A stretch of DNA of 11,512 nt from contig CADCUU010000417.1 in NCBI GenBank assembly GCA_902805995.1, positions 1 through 11,512 of the forward strand, read 5' to 3'. The notes beneath the pieces were generated by a model. The model worked only from the letters and a program-made list of their open reading frames with translations, had not been told where the DNA came from and did no database searches. Both the position numbers and the translations under genes were made by a program. The stretch comes from an uncultured Rubellimicrobium sp. GTDB taxonomy: Bacteria; Pseudomonadota; Alphaproteobacteria; Rhodobacterales; Rhodobacteraceae. This document shows positions 1-7,317 of the stretch, in pieces (positions within the stretch are counted from its first letter, which is position 1; each line of letters starts with the position of its first letter).

Positions 1-1
1 C

Positions 2-799
2 CCGGAATACGCGGAGCCCGAGCTGGAGGCTGCGCCCCCGACGCGTCCGAGCCCCCTCGTCTACCGGCTGCGCGAGGCCGTGGGGGACCTCATGCCCACA
101 GCGGGGCTGCCGCTCGCCTTCTCGCACGCCGACCTGCGCGACACCGTGGCTTGGCGCGCGAGGCTTGAGGCGGCGGAACGCCTCGCCCGGCATGGCGCGC
201 TGTCCGAGAACGTGCTCCTCGCCATCTACACCGCGCGCGAGCCCGCGGCGTCCGGAGGAGTCTGGGACCGGGCCGACGCCATCCAGCGGCTCGACCGGGC
301 GTTGACCTCGGGCGACCGGGCCGCCGTGACCGAAGCGCTCGGGCCCGCCTGGGCCGCGATGAAGGAGGTCGGGCTCGAAGTGCCCTTCGCCCGCCTTTAC
401 GGCGAGGCGCTGCTTGACCTGAAGCTCGACGGAGAGGCCGGGGCGCTGGCCCATCGCGTGGCCCTTCTGTCGCCCGTCTATGAACAGGCCGCCCAGTCCC
501 GCGACCCGTCCTCCCCGCGCGAGGAGTTGTGGCAGGCCATCGCGACTGGCGAGACTGAGGGGATCGAGGCGAGCGACGCGGCGACGGCGGCGGTCCTCGC
601 GGCCTTCCAGTCCGAGCCGTCCGAGACCGAGGGAAAGGCGGGAGAGGCCATCCTGCGCGCGATCGCGTCCTTCCGTCAGGGGCTAGACGGCGACCACCGC
701 GCCCTGACCGAGGCGATCACCACGCTCCGCGCCCTGGGGCTGGAGGATGTCGCCCGGCGTTCGGCTCTCCAGTTCCTTATGCTGGACAGACAGGCGTGA
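2..799 (+). CDS. Unrecognised helix-rich protein, 3' part only
   Basis: The frame is open from the left edge of the window to a TGA at 797-799, so the true start lies outside. A GTG at 80 is an internal candidate start, but the codons before it are also coding-like (Pro/Glu/Ala-rich, then LVYRLREAV), so I treat the gene as truncated by the window. About 265 residues are visible. They are rich in Ala, Leu, Arg and Glu and look almost wholly helical, with no Cys, no obvious membrane span and no motif that I recognise. The last codons overlap the GTG start of the recombinase (GTGA at 796-799), so the two genes are probably translationally coupled and in one operon. The function is unknown; the coupling alone does not show a role in recombination. 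Confidence 0.75.
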   Translation, partial: PEYAEPELEAAPPTRPSPLVYRLREAVGDLMPTAGLPLAFSHADLRDTVAWRARLEAAERLARHGALSENVLLAIYTAREPAASGGVWDRADAIQRLDRALTSGDRAAVTEALGPAWAAMKEVGLEVPFARLYGEALLDLKLDGEAGALAHRVALLSPVYEQAAQSRDPSSPREELWQAIATGETEGIEASDAATAAVLAAFQSEPSETEGKAGEAILRAIASFRQGLDGDHRALTEAITTLRALGLEDVARRSALQFLMLDRQA

Positions 800-1728
800 A
801 TTCGCGCCGCTGGGCCGACGCGTTCCTTGACGCACTGTCGGCCGAGAAGGATGCGGCACGGAACACGCGCCTCGCCTATGCGCGCGACCTGTCGGACTTC
901 ATCGGCTGGCTCGAACACCGGGGGCAGGACCTGTCCACCGCCGAGGCGCCGCAGATCGACGCCTACCTCGTGGATTGCGAGGCGCAGGGCCTGTCCAAGG
1001 CCACGCGCGCGCGGCGGCTGTCGTCGGTCCGCCAGCTGTTCCGATTCGTCCATGAGGAAGGGTTTCGGCCGGACAACCCGGCGCTCCGGCTATCGGGACC
1101 CGGGAGGGACCGGAAGCTTCCCGGTACGTTGGAGTTGTCCGAGATCGAGGCGCTGATCGCCGCCGCCCGGGCCAGTTCCCGGGACCGCCTGCGCAACACC
1201 TGTCTTCTAGAGCTTCTTTACGCGACCGGGATGCGGGTGAGCGAGCTGGTTTCCCTCCCCGTCGCGGCCGTTCGGGGCGATCCCAGGGTGATCCTCGTCA
1301 AGGGCAAGGGCGGGAAGGAGCGCCTCGTGCCCCTCTCCCCCCCGGCGCGCGAGGCGACTCGCGATTGGCTCGCGGAACGGGACGCGGCCGAGGGGAGGCG
1401 CGCGCTGGGCACCCCGCCGTCCCGCTTCCTCTTTCCGTCGCGGGGCGCGCTCGGGCACCTGACGCGCCAGGGGTTCTTCGCGCTTCTCAAGGACCTTGCC
1501 GCGCAGGCAGGCGTTCCGCTCGACCGCGTCACGCCGCACCGTCTGCGCCACGCCTTCGCGACTCACCTCCTTGCAGGGGGGGCGGATCTGCGGTCGATCC
1601 AGGCCATGCTGGGCCACGCCGATTTGGCGACCACCGAAATCTACACCCATGTCCTCGACGAGCGGCTGCGGGAGCTGGTCCTGACGAAGCATCCCCTGGC
1701 CCGGGATGATGGCCAGTCTGAAATTTGA
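796..1728 (+). CDS. xerD: Tyrosine recombinase XerD (XerC/XerD family)
   Basis: A 310-residue tyrosine site-specific recombinase of normal Xer length. The N-terminal SAM-like core-binding domain covers about residues 5-90 and the catalytic domain about 108-300. All active-site residues are visible: Arg147 (ATGMRVSEL), Lys171 (VKGKGGKER), His248 and Arg251 (PHRLRHAFATHLL), His274 (MLGHADL) and nucleophile Tyr283 (EIYTHV). Xer proteins resolve chromosome dimers at dif near the replication terminus, together with FtsK. XerD is preferred over XerC because of the FLDALSAEK start, the RLVPL and LTRQGF segments and the KHPLA tail, which resemble E. coli XerD from memory. The start is GTG, overlapping the previous stop. 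No dif-like site is visible nearby, which is normal because dif lies at the terminus. Assignment to D rather than C is less certain than the family. Confidence 0.9.
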   Translation: MNSRRWADAFLDALSAEKDAARNTRLAYARDLSDFIGWLEHRGQDLSTAEAPQIDAYLVDCEAQGLSKATRARRLSSVRQLFRFVHEEGFRPDNPALRLSGPGRDRKLPGTLELSEIEALIAAARASSRDRLRNTCLLELLYATGMRVSELVSLPVAAVRGDPRVILVKGKGGKERLVPLSPPAREATRDWLAERDAAEGRRALGTPPSRFLFPSRGALGHLTRQGFFALLKDLAAQAGVPLDRVTPHRLRHAFATHLLAGGADLRSIQAMLGHADLATTEIYTHVLDERLRELVLTKHPLARDDGQSEI

Positions 1729-1745
1729 GCCTGTTGGGGGCGTGC

Positions 1746-1764
1746 GGTTAACTTGGCCTTAACC
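1746..1764. promoter_or_regulatory. CtrA-like binding box
   Basis: GGTTAA (1746-1751) and TTAACC (1759-1764) flank exactly seven bases, which gives TTAA-N7-TTAA, the full-site consensus of the alphaproteobacterial response regulator CtrA. The site is also a perfect 6+6 palindrome, so it reads as TTAA-N7-TTAACC on either strand. TTAA is rare in DNA this GC-rich, and I noticed no second full site in the window. It lies 18 bp after the recombinase stop codon and ahead of the structured interval. Binding by CtrA is inferred from sequence only. Confidence 0.5.
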
Positions 1765-1788
1765 TCTCTCAGGCAACCTCGTCCGCAA

Positions 1789-2020
1789 CTCCGGCTGGGT
1801 GTGGCTCCAGCCGGGGACTACCCCCTCCCCCCGGGACTGCCGTGCCTTCGGGTGCGGCCTTCTTTCGGACGCACCGTCATGGCAGTTCTGCCACGCTCCT
1901 GTGGGCTGGAATTTCGTTGACGCCCGTTTTTCCTTGCCCTAACGTCCCGTCGAAAGCTGGCCAAGTCCGGCAGGGAGAGAAAAGGGAAAGGGGTGCGACC
2001 GCGCACCCCTTTCTCATTTT
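1789..2020 (+). ncRNA. Candidate structured non-coding RNA or leader
   Basis: No convincing ORF lies here, but the plus strand can form several helices. A 10-bp stem pairs 1789-1798 with 1807-1816. A long nested hairpin pairs 1834-1844 with 1878-1888 and, inside it, GGTGCG (1851-1856) with CGCACC (1870-1875). CCAC (1891-1894) can pair with GTGG (1901-1904). A perfect 12-bp terminator-type hairpin closes the interval at 1986-2013. TGGCAG (1880-1885) can pair either with 1836-1841 or with CTGCCA (1888-1893), so two folds exclude each other, as in switch-like leaders. I cannot match it to a known RNA class; 6S, tmRNA and SRP RNA signatures were not found. It could also be the long 3' end of the xerD transcript. 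Confidence 0.3.
1986..2020 (+). terminator. Strong intrinsic terminator
   Basis: A perfect 12-bp stem pairs 1986-1997 with 2002-2013 around the four-base loop ACCG. A T-rich tail (TCATTTT, 2014-2020) follows on the plus strand. It probably ends transcription from the recombinase operon or from a separate RNA in 1729-1985, since it lies 257 bp past the recombinase stop and 115 bp before the next start codon. Confidence 0.75.
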
Positions 2021-2071
2021 CGCCATGGTTCACGAGGGCGACAGGCCCTGTCCAGGTGGGGCTGTCCGGCC

Positions 2072-2098
2072 CTGACACCCCCGCCAGAGCGTGCTAAG
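2072..2098 (+). promoter_or_regulatory. Probable promoter of the IalB-family gene
   Basis: CTGACA at 2072-2077 matches five of six bases of a -35 box. GCTAAG at 2093-2098 is a weak -10 candidate with a short 15-bp spacer. The arrangement lies just after the terminator and 37 bp before the ATG at 2135, where a promoter is needed. CCCCCGC (2078-2084) and GCGGGGG (2100-2106) form an inverted repeat around the -10 region, which could be a hairpin or an operator. Confidence 0.4.
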
Positions 2099-2134
2099 CG
2101 CGGGGGCGACGCCACATCCGGAACGGACATATCC

Positions 2135-2860
2135 ATGACGATCTTCTTCAAGCCCCTCCCCGTTCTCGCCCTTCTGGCTTGGACCGCGCCCGTCTGGGCG
2201 CAAGAGGCGGCTGACGCCCCCTCGGACGATACGACCACTGAAGCCCCCGCTGCGGAAGCCCCCGCCGCCCCGGCAGATGCCCCGGCCGAGGCCGCTCCCG
2301 AAGCGCCTGCCGAAGCTCCCGCCGAGGGCGAGGCGGCCCCCTCGTCCGACCTCACCATGGGACAGCCGGTGGACCCGGCCGCCGAGGGCGAGCCCCAGGC
2401 CGGCCAGCCCTATGACCGCGAGGTCTTTGGCGAGTGGTCGCTCCGCTGCCTGCGGACGGAGGACGGGCCGGAGCCCTGCCAGCTTTACCAGCTCCTGCTC
2501 GACGCCGAAGGCAACGCCGTGGCCGAGATCAGCATGTTCCCCCTTCCCGAAGGGCAGCAGGCCGTGGCAGGCGCGACCATCGTGGCCCCGCTCATGACCC
2601 TGCTGACGGAGAACCTGACCCTGTCCGTGGACGGGACCGCGGCCCGCGAATACCCCTTCACCTTCTGCAACGCGGGCGGATGCGTCGCGCGCGTGGGCTT
2701 CACCGCCGAGGAGATCGCCCAGTTCAAGTCGGGCAACTCGGCGCAGCTTTCGATCGTGCCGGCCGTCGCGCCGGACCAGACCGTGGACCTGACGATCTCC
2801 CTGTCGGGCTTCACCGCCGGATTCGACAGCACCGACGTTCCGGCGCCGACCGAGGAATGA
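2135..2860 (+). CDS. Secreted IalB-family protein
   Basis: A 241-residue exported protein. Residues 1-22 are a Sec signal peptide (hydrophobic core, then APVWA before Gln23). Residues 24-93 are a low-complexity linker of Ala, Pro, Glu and Asp, presumably disordered. Residues 94-232 match the invasion-associated locus B (IalB) family: FGEWSLRC at the start, Cys105/Cys115 as a close pair, and the hallmark FCNAGGCVARVGF segment with Cys178/Cys183. The four Cys suggest two disulfides formed in the periplasm. IalB was named from Bartonella, where it affects erythrocyte invasion, but the family is widespread in free-living alphaproteobacteria and its molecular role is unknown, so no virulence role is implied. 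The ribosome site before the ATG is weak. The gene stands alone between a terminator and a convergent operon. Confidence 0.85.
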   Translation: MTIFFKPLPVLALLAWTAPVWAQEAADAPSDDTTTEAPAAEAPAAPADAPAEAAPEAPAEAPAEGEAAPSSDLTMGQPVDPAAEGEPQAGQPYDREVFGEWSLRCLRTEDGPEPCQLYQLLLDAEGNAVAEISMFPLPEGQQAVAGATIVAPLMTLLTENLTLSVDGTAAREYPFTFCNAGGCVARVGFTAEEIAQFKSGNSAQLSIVPAVAPDQTVDLTISLSGFTAGFDSTDVPAPTEE

Positions 2861-2866
2861 CGGCTA

Positions 2867-2889
2867 GGGGGCGGGACCGCGCCGCCCCC
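2867..2889. terminator. Shared hairpin between convergent genes
   Basis: An 8-bp perfect stem pairs GGGGGCGG (2867-2874) with CCGCCCCC (2882-2889) around a seven-base loop. It sits in the 33-bp gap between the IalB-family stop and the ketosynthase stop, which face each other. Neither side has a T-run, so it may be a weak bidirectional terminator or simply a stabilising 3' hairpin. Confidence 0.45.
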
Positions 2890-2893
2890 ACCC

Positions 2894-4102
2894 TTACGCG
2901 GCCCGAAGCGCCAGGACCGCGTTGAGACCCCCGAAGGCAAAGGCGTTGGACAGGCAGGCCGTGACCCTGGCCTCCCGCGCGTGGTTCGGCACCACGTCCA
3001 GCGGGCAGTCGGGGTCCGGCGCCTCCCACCCGATGGTCGGCGGCACGACGCCTTCGCGAAGCGCGAGCAGGCAGGCCAGAAGCTCCACCGCGCCGGTCCC
3101 GCCGATGATGTGGCCGTGCATCGCCTTTGTGGATGATACGAGGAGTTGCCCTGCCGCCGCCCCGAAGGCCGCGTGGATCGCGGCGCATTCCGTCCGGTCG
3201 TTCGCCGCCGTGCCGGTGCCGTGGGCGTTGATGTAGCCGACTTCCTCGGGCGCCATGGCGGCGTCGGCCAGGGCCGCGCGCATCGCCCGTTCCGCGCCTT
3301 CGACAGACGGTGCTACGATGTCCTGGGCGTCCGCGGTCATGCCGAAGCCTGCGACCTCGGCCAGGATCTCGGCCCTGCGGGCCATGGCGCGGTCCCGCTC
3401 CTCTAAGACGAAGACGGCCGCGCCTTCGCCCTGGACCATGCCGCTGCGCGTGGCGCTGAAAGGGCGGCAGCCTTCGGTCGACATGACGCGCAACCCTTCC
3501 CACGCCTTGAGGCCGCCGAAGGTGAGCATCGCCTCGGAGCCCCCCGTGAGCATCACCTCGGCCGCGCCGGACCGGACCATCTGGAAGGCTAGGCCCATCG
3601 CATGGTTGGAGGACGCGCAAGCCGTGGAGACGGTGAGGGTCGGCCCCATCAGGCCATGCTCCATGCCGATATGGCTTGTGGCGGCGTTGGCCATCAGGCG
3701 GGGCACGACGAAGGGATGGACGCGGTTCTTGCCGTCCTCGTAGACCGCCCGGTAGCTGTCATCGACCGTGGACAGCCCGCCCCCGCTGTTGCCGAGCACG
3801 ACACCCGCGCGGAGCCCGAGATCGCCGTCGAAGCCCAGCCCCGATTGAGCCACCGCCTGCCGGGCGGCGACCATCGCGAACTGGGTGAAGCGGTCGTAGA
3901 GGGCAAGCTGATTGCGGGGGAAGTGAGCGGCCTCGTCGTAGCCCCTGACCTGCGCGCCGATGCGGACCGAGAGCCGGTCGAGATCGCGCAGCTCCAGGGG
4001 ACCGATGCCGCAGCGGCCCTCTCGCATGGCTTGATAGGTCGAGGGCACGTCGTGGCCCAGGGCGCTGATCGTGCCAGCCCCCGTGATGACGACGCGGCGC
4101 AT
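2894..4102 (-). CDS. Beta-ketoacyl-ACP synthase (FabF/NodE-like)
   Basis: A 402-residue condensing enzyme of the KAS I/II family that would elongate an acyl chain carried on ACP with malonyl-ACP. Visible catalytic residues are Cys162 (STACASSNHA), His294 (NAHGTGTAAND), Lys326 and His331 (SSTKAMHGHIIGGTGAVE); the C-terminal FAFGGLNAVL is typical. The segment PFSATRSGMVQGEGA (214-228) differs from the PFD..RDGFV form of housekeeping FabF and resembles, from memory, specialised NodE-like or very-long-chain synthases. The ATG at 4102 shares one base with the TGA of the ACP gene upstream (TGATG). The frame stays open upstream through the ACP gene, but MRRVVITGAG is the family's normal N-terminus, which fixes this start. 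With LpxD and an ACP next door, a role in making a special lipid A acyl chain is inferred. Confidence 0.9.
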   Translation of the reverse strand: MRRVVITGAGTISALGHDVPSTYQAMREGRCGIGPLELRDLDRLSVRIGAQVRGYDEAAHFPRNQLALYDRFTQFAMVAARQAVAQSGLGFDGDLGLRAGVVLGNSGGGLSTVDDSYRAVYEDGKNRVHPFVVPRLMANAATSHIGMEHGLMGPTLTVSTACASSNHAMGLAFQMVRSGAAEVMLTGGSEAMLTFGGLKAWEGLRVMSTEGCRPFSATRSGMVQGEGAAVFVLEERDRAMARRAEILAEVAGFGMTADAQDIVAPSVEGAERAMRAALADAAMAPEEVGYINAHGTGTAANDRTECAAIHAAFGAAAGQLLVSSTKAMHGHIIGGTGAVELLACLLALREGVVPPTIGWEAPDPDCPLDVVPNHAREARVTACLSNAFAFGGLNAVLALRAA

Positions 4103-4359
4103 CAGGCCCGGGCCGCCACGAGCCTTTCGACGCCCTCGATCACGCGGCCCACGCTGGAGATGTCGAAATCGCTCTTCTCGGGCTCGTTCGCGTTGAAGGG
4201 GATGCCGATCTCGAAGGCTTCCTCGATGGCGAAGATGCATTCGACCACGCCGAGAGAGTCGATCCCGAGATCGGCGAGGGTCATGTCCTCGCGGATGTCC
4301 GAGGCGTCGAGGAGCGCCTGTTCGGCGATGATCGCGATGACGCGCTCGCGCGTGTTCAT
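4102..4359 (-). CDS. Acyl carrier protein (specialised)
   Basis: An 85-residue carrier protein. Ser35 in LGIDSLGVVE is the expected 4'-phosphopantetheine attachment site, and the acidic recognition helix follows. It carries acyl intermediates as thioesters in the cytoplasm. After helix II the sequence differs from housekeeping AcpP: IGIPFNANEPEKSDFDISSV adds several residues before the last helix, somewhat like the AcpXL proteins used for very long lipid A chains in Rhizobiales. The comparison is from memory and AcpXL identity is not claimed. GAGGA lies five bases before the ATG. The gene sits 30 bp after LpxD and overlaps the ketosynthase by one base, so it is probably the dedicated partner of both enzymes. 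Confidence 0.88.
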   Translation of the reverse strand: MNTRERVIAIIAEQALLDASDIREDMTLADLGIDSLGVVECIFAIEEAFEIGIPFNANEPEKSDFDISSVGRVIEGVERLVAARA

Positions 4360-4389
4360 GGGAATCCTCGGGGTCCGGTCGGGCCTGAC

Positions 4390-5472
4390 TTAGCGGCCCC
4401 GGCCCGGCTTTGAAACCCCTGCGGCCACGTCGCGCAGCAGGCGCGGCAGGCGGCGCAGGGCCTTGTAGCTTTCAATCTGGGCGTCCATGCGGGTAGCCGG
4501 GTTGCCCATCATCACGCGGCCCGAGGGCACGTTGGACAGGATCGCGGACCCGCCCGTGACGACCACGTCGTCGCCGACCGTGAGGTTGTCGCCCACGCCG
4601 GCCTGCCCGCCCAGGACGACCCGGGCGCCCAGCACGGTCGACCCCGCGATGCCCGCCTGCCCGCACAGGAGGCAGTGATCCCCCACGACGACGTTGTGGG
4701 CGACCATGACGAGGTTGTCGATCTTGGTGCCGTGGCCGATGCGGGTCGGGCGGATCGTGCCCGCATCCACGGTCGCGCCGGCCCCGATCTCCACGTCGTC
4801 GCCTATCGCCACGCCACCCAGGGAGTGGATGCGGTGCCAGGACGGATCGGCGAGGACAGGGACCGGACCCTTGCCGAGGGACTGTCGCGCGACCTCGACC
4901 TGCGCGGGTTCGGCGGTGACGAAGGAAAAGCCATCGCCACCGATGACGGCGTTGGGCTGGATGATGACGCGCGCGCCGATGGAAACCCGGCCCTGGATGC
5001 GGACACCGGGATGGATCAGCCCCTGCGGCCCTATGCGGGACCCGGGCGCGACCGTGACCTGCGGGCCGATGCGGGTGCCTGCCCCGATCTCCGCCCCGGC
5101 GCCGATGACAGTCAGGGGACCGATGCCCACGCCTTCGCCCAGCCGGGCAGTCGGATCGACGACCGCCGAGGGGTGGATGCCTTCGGGATAGGGCGGTGCG
5201 TCCAGAAGCTGCGTCAGACGCCCGAGCGCGAGGCGGCCGCGCGGCGCGAAGATGACGGCCTGAAGGCCCAGCGCGCGCCAGTCCGCCCCCGGCCACAGCA
5301 CGGCGGCGCGAGCGCGACCCTGCCCCAGCGCCTCGGCCCAGGTGGGGGACAGGGCGATGGCCAGATCCTCGGGCTGGGCGGAGCCCGGCTCGGCCGCGCC
5401 CCGCACCTGGAGGGTCAGGTCCCCTTCGGCCTGGGCCTGCAGGGCCTCGGCGATGCGGGCGATGGTCAGCAT
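4390..5472 (-). CDS. lpxD: UDP-3-O-acylglucosamine N-acyltransferase
   Basis: A 360-residue LpxD, slightly longer than the E. coli protein (341). LpxD transfers a 3-hydroxyacyl chain from ACP to the 2-amino group of UDP-3-O-acylglucosamine, an early cytoplasmic step of lipid A synthesis. Residues 1-97 form the N-terminal uridine-binding region. [15 protein letters not shown] at 98 opens the left-handed beta-helix, with hexapeptide repeats ([24 protein letters not shown] and others) up to about residue 315. The catalytic base is His259 in [11 protein letters not shown], and IGGDGF (177-182) matches the usual IGNDGF segment. The C-terminal helices (331-350) include RRLPRLLRD. The ATG has AAGGGAG about eight bases upstream. 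It is 30 bp downstream of the L,D-transpeptidase gene. Whether it is the genome's only LpxD cannot be seen here. Confidence 0.92.
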   Translation of the reverse strand: MLTIARIAEALQAQAEGDLTLQVRGAAEPGSAQPEDLAIALSPTWAEALGQGRARAAVLWPGADWRALGLQAVIFAPRGRLALGRLTQLLDAPPYPEGIHPSAVVDPTARLGEGVGIGPLTVIGAGAEIGAGTRIGPQVTVAPGSRIGPQGLIHPGVRIQGRVSIGARVIIQPNAVIGGDGFSFVTAEPAQVEVARQSLGKGPVPVLADPSWHRIHSLGGVAIGDDVEIGAGATVDAGTIRPTRIGHGTKIDNLVMVAHNVVVGDHCLLCGQAGIAGSTVLGARVVLGGQAGVGDNLTVGDDVVVTGGSAILSNVPSGRVMMGNPATRMDAQIESYKALRRLPRLLRDVAAGVSKPGRGR

Positions 5473-5502
5473 GGCGGACGCTCCCTTCTGTCCGGGCGCG
5501 TC

Positions 5503-7113
5503 CTAGCCCTGGAGGGGCGCGGCCTCCACCCCCTCCGACTCCAGCGCGGTCCAGATGCGCCCGTCCCGCCCGTAGATGTCGCGGCGGAATTGCAGCCCGC
5601 CGCGCAGGTTGGTGACGGCGGTGCGGTATTCGAGGTGGACGGGGACAGGCTGGTCGAGGTTCACACGCGTTTCGGCGCCACTTTGGAGCCGCTCCTCGAA
5701 GAAGCCGCGCGGGTCTGGGGTCTGGCGCGCGAGGAGGTGGAAGGCGAATTCGCGCGGCTGGGCGAGGCGGATGCAGCCGTGGCTGAAGGCCCGGACCTCG
5801 CGCCCGAACAGGTCCTTGGCGGGCGTGTCGTGGAGATAGATGTTCCACGGATTCGGGAACATGAACTTCACGACCCCTAGCGCGTTGTCGGAGCCCGGCG
5901 GCTGGTGCATGGCGTAGGGGAAGCTCGACTGCGAATAGGCCCCGAAGTTGACGGCGCCGCGGTTGATGACATTGCCCGAGGAGTCGGTGATCCGCAGGTG
6001 CCCGGCGGCGTTGGGGTTGCGCTGAAGCTGAGGCAGATATTCCTTCACAATGATCGACCGGGGAACGAACCAGCTCGGGTTGATGACCATGAACTGCATC
6101 AGGTCCGAGAATTCGGGGGTCTGGCGATCCTCTTCGCCCGCGCCGATCACGGCACGGGTGCGGAAGGTCGTCACGTCGTCATCCACCACGGAAGCGGTGA
6201 AGTCCGTGAGGTTCACCCAGACATGCCGCCCGCCCCGGGGCGCGGCGTTCCAGCGCTCCCTCTCCAGCGCTACGAGGACGGAGCGGAGGCGGTCGGTGGC
6301 GGAGACGTTGATCTGCTCCAGCGTCCCCTCGCCCACCACTCCATCCTCGGCGAGGCCATGGGCGGCCTGGAACCGCTGCACGGCTTGGGAGATGACGCCG
6401 TCATAGCTGGCGGTCGCGGTCGGGGCGAGCCAGCCCATGTCGATGAGCCGGTCACGCAGCGCGACGACCTGCGCGCCGCCCTGTCCGGGCTCGATGGCGC
6501 CGCCCGGGACCGGGGCGCCCCAGCCGCCGTTGGCGATCAGCGTCTCGAGCCGCACCTTCTCGCTCAGGAGGCGGGCGTATTCCGGCGTTGCCGGGGCGAG
6601 GCCGCGGATGAAGGCCGTGGGCTCCTCTTCGGGGAGGACGGTGATGACGGCCAGCGGGTCGGCGGCGAGGACCTCCCTCTTGATGTGGGGATCGACCTCG
6701 GACGGGGTGAACATCCCGGCGTTGAGGTCGCCCGACAGGCGAAGGAAGGCGCGGCTCATCTCCACCTCGGCCAAGCCCTGGTCATAGGGCGTGGAGGCGG
6801 CCTGGAGCGTGCGGACCAGCGCCTCCGTGTCGTGACGGCGGGGGCCCAGGCCATGGAGCGGCGCCTCGGCCATCGCGGCGAGGAGGGCGTTGCGGCGGGC
6901 CATCTCCCGATCTTCGCCACCCGTCCAGATGCCGGCGAATCCGCGCGCCCGGTAGAAGGCGGACAGGACCTCGCTGCGGGACGCGGCCTCGGCCACGCCC
7001 TGCCGAAAGCCCGTCACCGCGGTGAGGGCCTGGGCATGCGTGGCCGGAAGGGTGGCCGCAAGCGCCCCCGCGGAAAGACCGGCAAGGAAGCGGCGTCGGG
7101 AAGTGGGGATCAT
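5503..7113 (-). CDS. YcbB-type L,D-transpeptidase, Tat-exported
   Basis: A 536-residue periplasmic L,D-transpeptidase of the YcbB (LdtD) architecture. This class joins stem peptides between two meso-DAP residues (3-3 cross-links), bypassing penicillin-binding transpeptidases. Residues 1-28 hold a signal with the twin arginines of SRRRFLAG and an Ala-rich hydrophobic core ending at THAQA, so Tat export is likely. Residues about 45-200 form the scaffold domain, 212-268 a peptidoglycan-binding domain (VQRFQAAHGLAEDGVVGEGTL), and 298-490 the YkuD catalytic domain. The active site is His428 with SHGCIRL, where Cys447 is the nucleophile. The open frame runs 160 codons further upstream, but that part overlaps the divergent gene and lacks any family similarity; ATG at 7113 gives the signal peptide and has GAGGA about 10 bases before it. 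It heads the probable operon with lpxD. Confidence 0.92.
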   Translation of the reverse strand: MIPTSRRRFLAGLSAGALAATLPATHAQALTAVTGFRQGVAEAASRSEVLSAFYRARGFAGIWTGGEDREMARRNALLAAMAEAPLHGLGPRRHDTEALVRTLQAASTPYDQGLAEVEMSRAFLRLSGDLNAGMFTPSEVDPHIKREVLAADPLAVITVLPEEEPTAFIRGLAPATPEYARLLSEKVRLETLIANGGWGAPVPGGAIEPGQGGAQVVALRDRLIDMGWLAPTATASYDGVISQAVQRFQAAHGLAEDGVVGEGTLEQINVSATDRLRSVLVALERERWNAAPRGGRHVWVNLTDFTASVVDDDVTTFRTRAVIGAGEEDRQTPEFSDLMQFMVINPSWFVPRSIIVKEYLPQLQRNPNAAGHLRITDSSGNVINRGAVNFGAYSQSSFPYAMHQPPGSDNALGVVKFMFPNPWNIYLHDTPAKDLFGREVRAFSHGCIRLAQPREFAFHLLARQTPDPRGFFEERLQSGAETRVNLDQPVPVHLEYRTAVTNLRGGLQFRRDIYGRDGRIWTALESEGVEAAPLQG

Positions 7114-7317
7114 CAGGGCCTGGTCCTCGTGGAGCGTCGGGGCGAAGCATGGGGTGGCTTGGGGAAGGATACTTGTTATCGGTCCCATGCGCCACAACGC
7201 GGCGGGCATCGTCCCACGGCCAGGGCTGACATTTCTGCAACAGCGAACGGCCGCCGGAGACGTGAGCAGAAATCTGCCGAAGAAATAGTTCCATGACGAA
7301 CGCGTGCGAGAGGGTCC

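Noticed and set aside
1729..2000. 6S RNA, tmRNA, SRP RNA or a known riboswitch
   Set aside because: I looked for a tmRNA tag start, the SRP core GGAAGGAAGC-like loop and the conserved cobalamin box and found none. The 6S RNA comparison was from memory only and gave no match.
1842..2075. A possible 77-residue plus-strand ORF after xerD
   Set aside because: It has no ribosome site, no family resemblance, and it runs through the strong terminator at 1986-2013.
5905..7296. A 463-codon plus-strand open frame opposite the L,D-transpeptidase
   Set aside because: The minus strand carries a complete YkuD active site and family domains. The plus-strand product has the Arg/Gly/His-rich composition of an antisense shadow in GC-rich DNA.
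7288..7301. GTTC-N6-GAAC as a LexA box
   Set aside because: Alphaproteobacterial LexA sites are direct repeats, GTTC-N7-GTTC. The spacing and orientation here do not fit.
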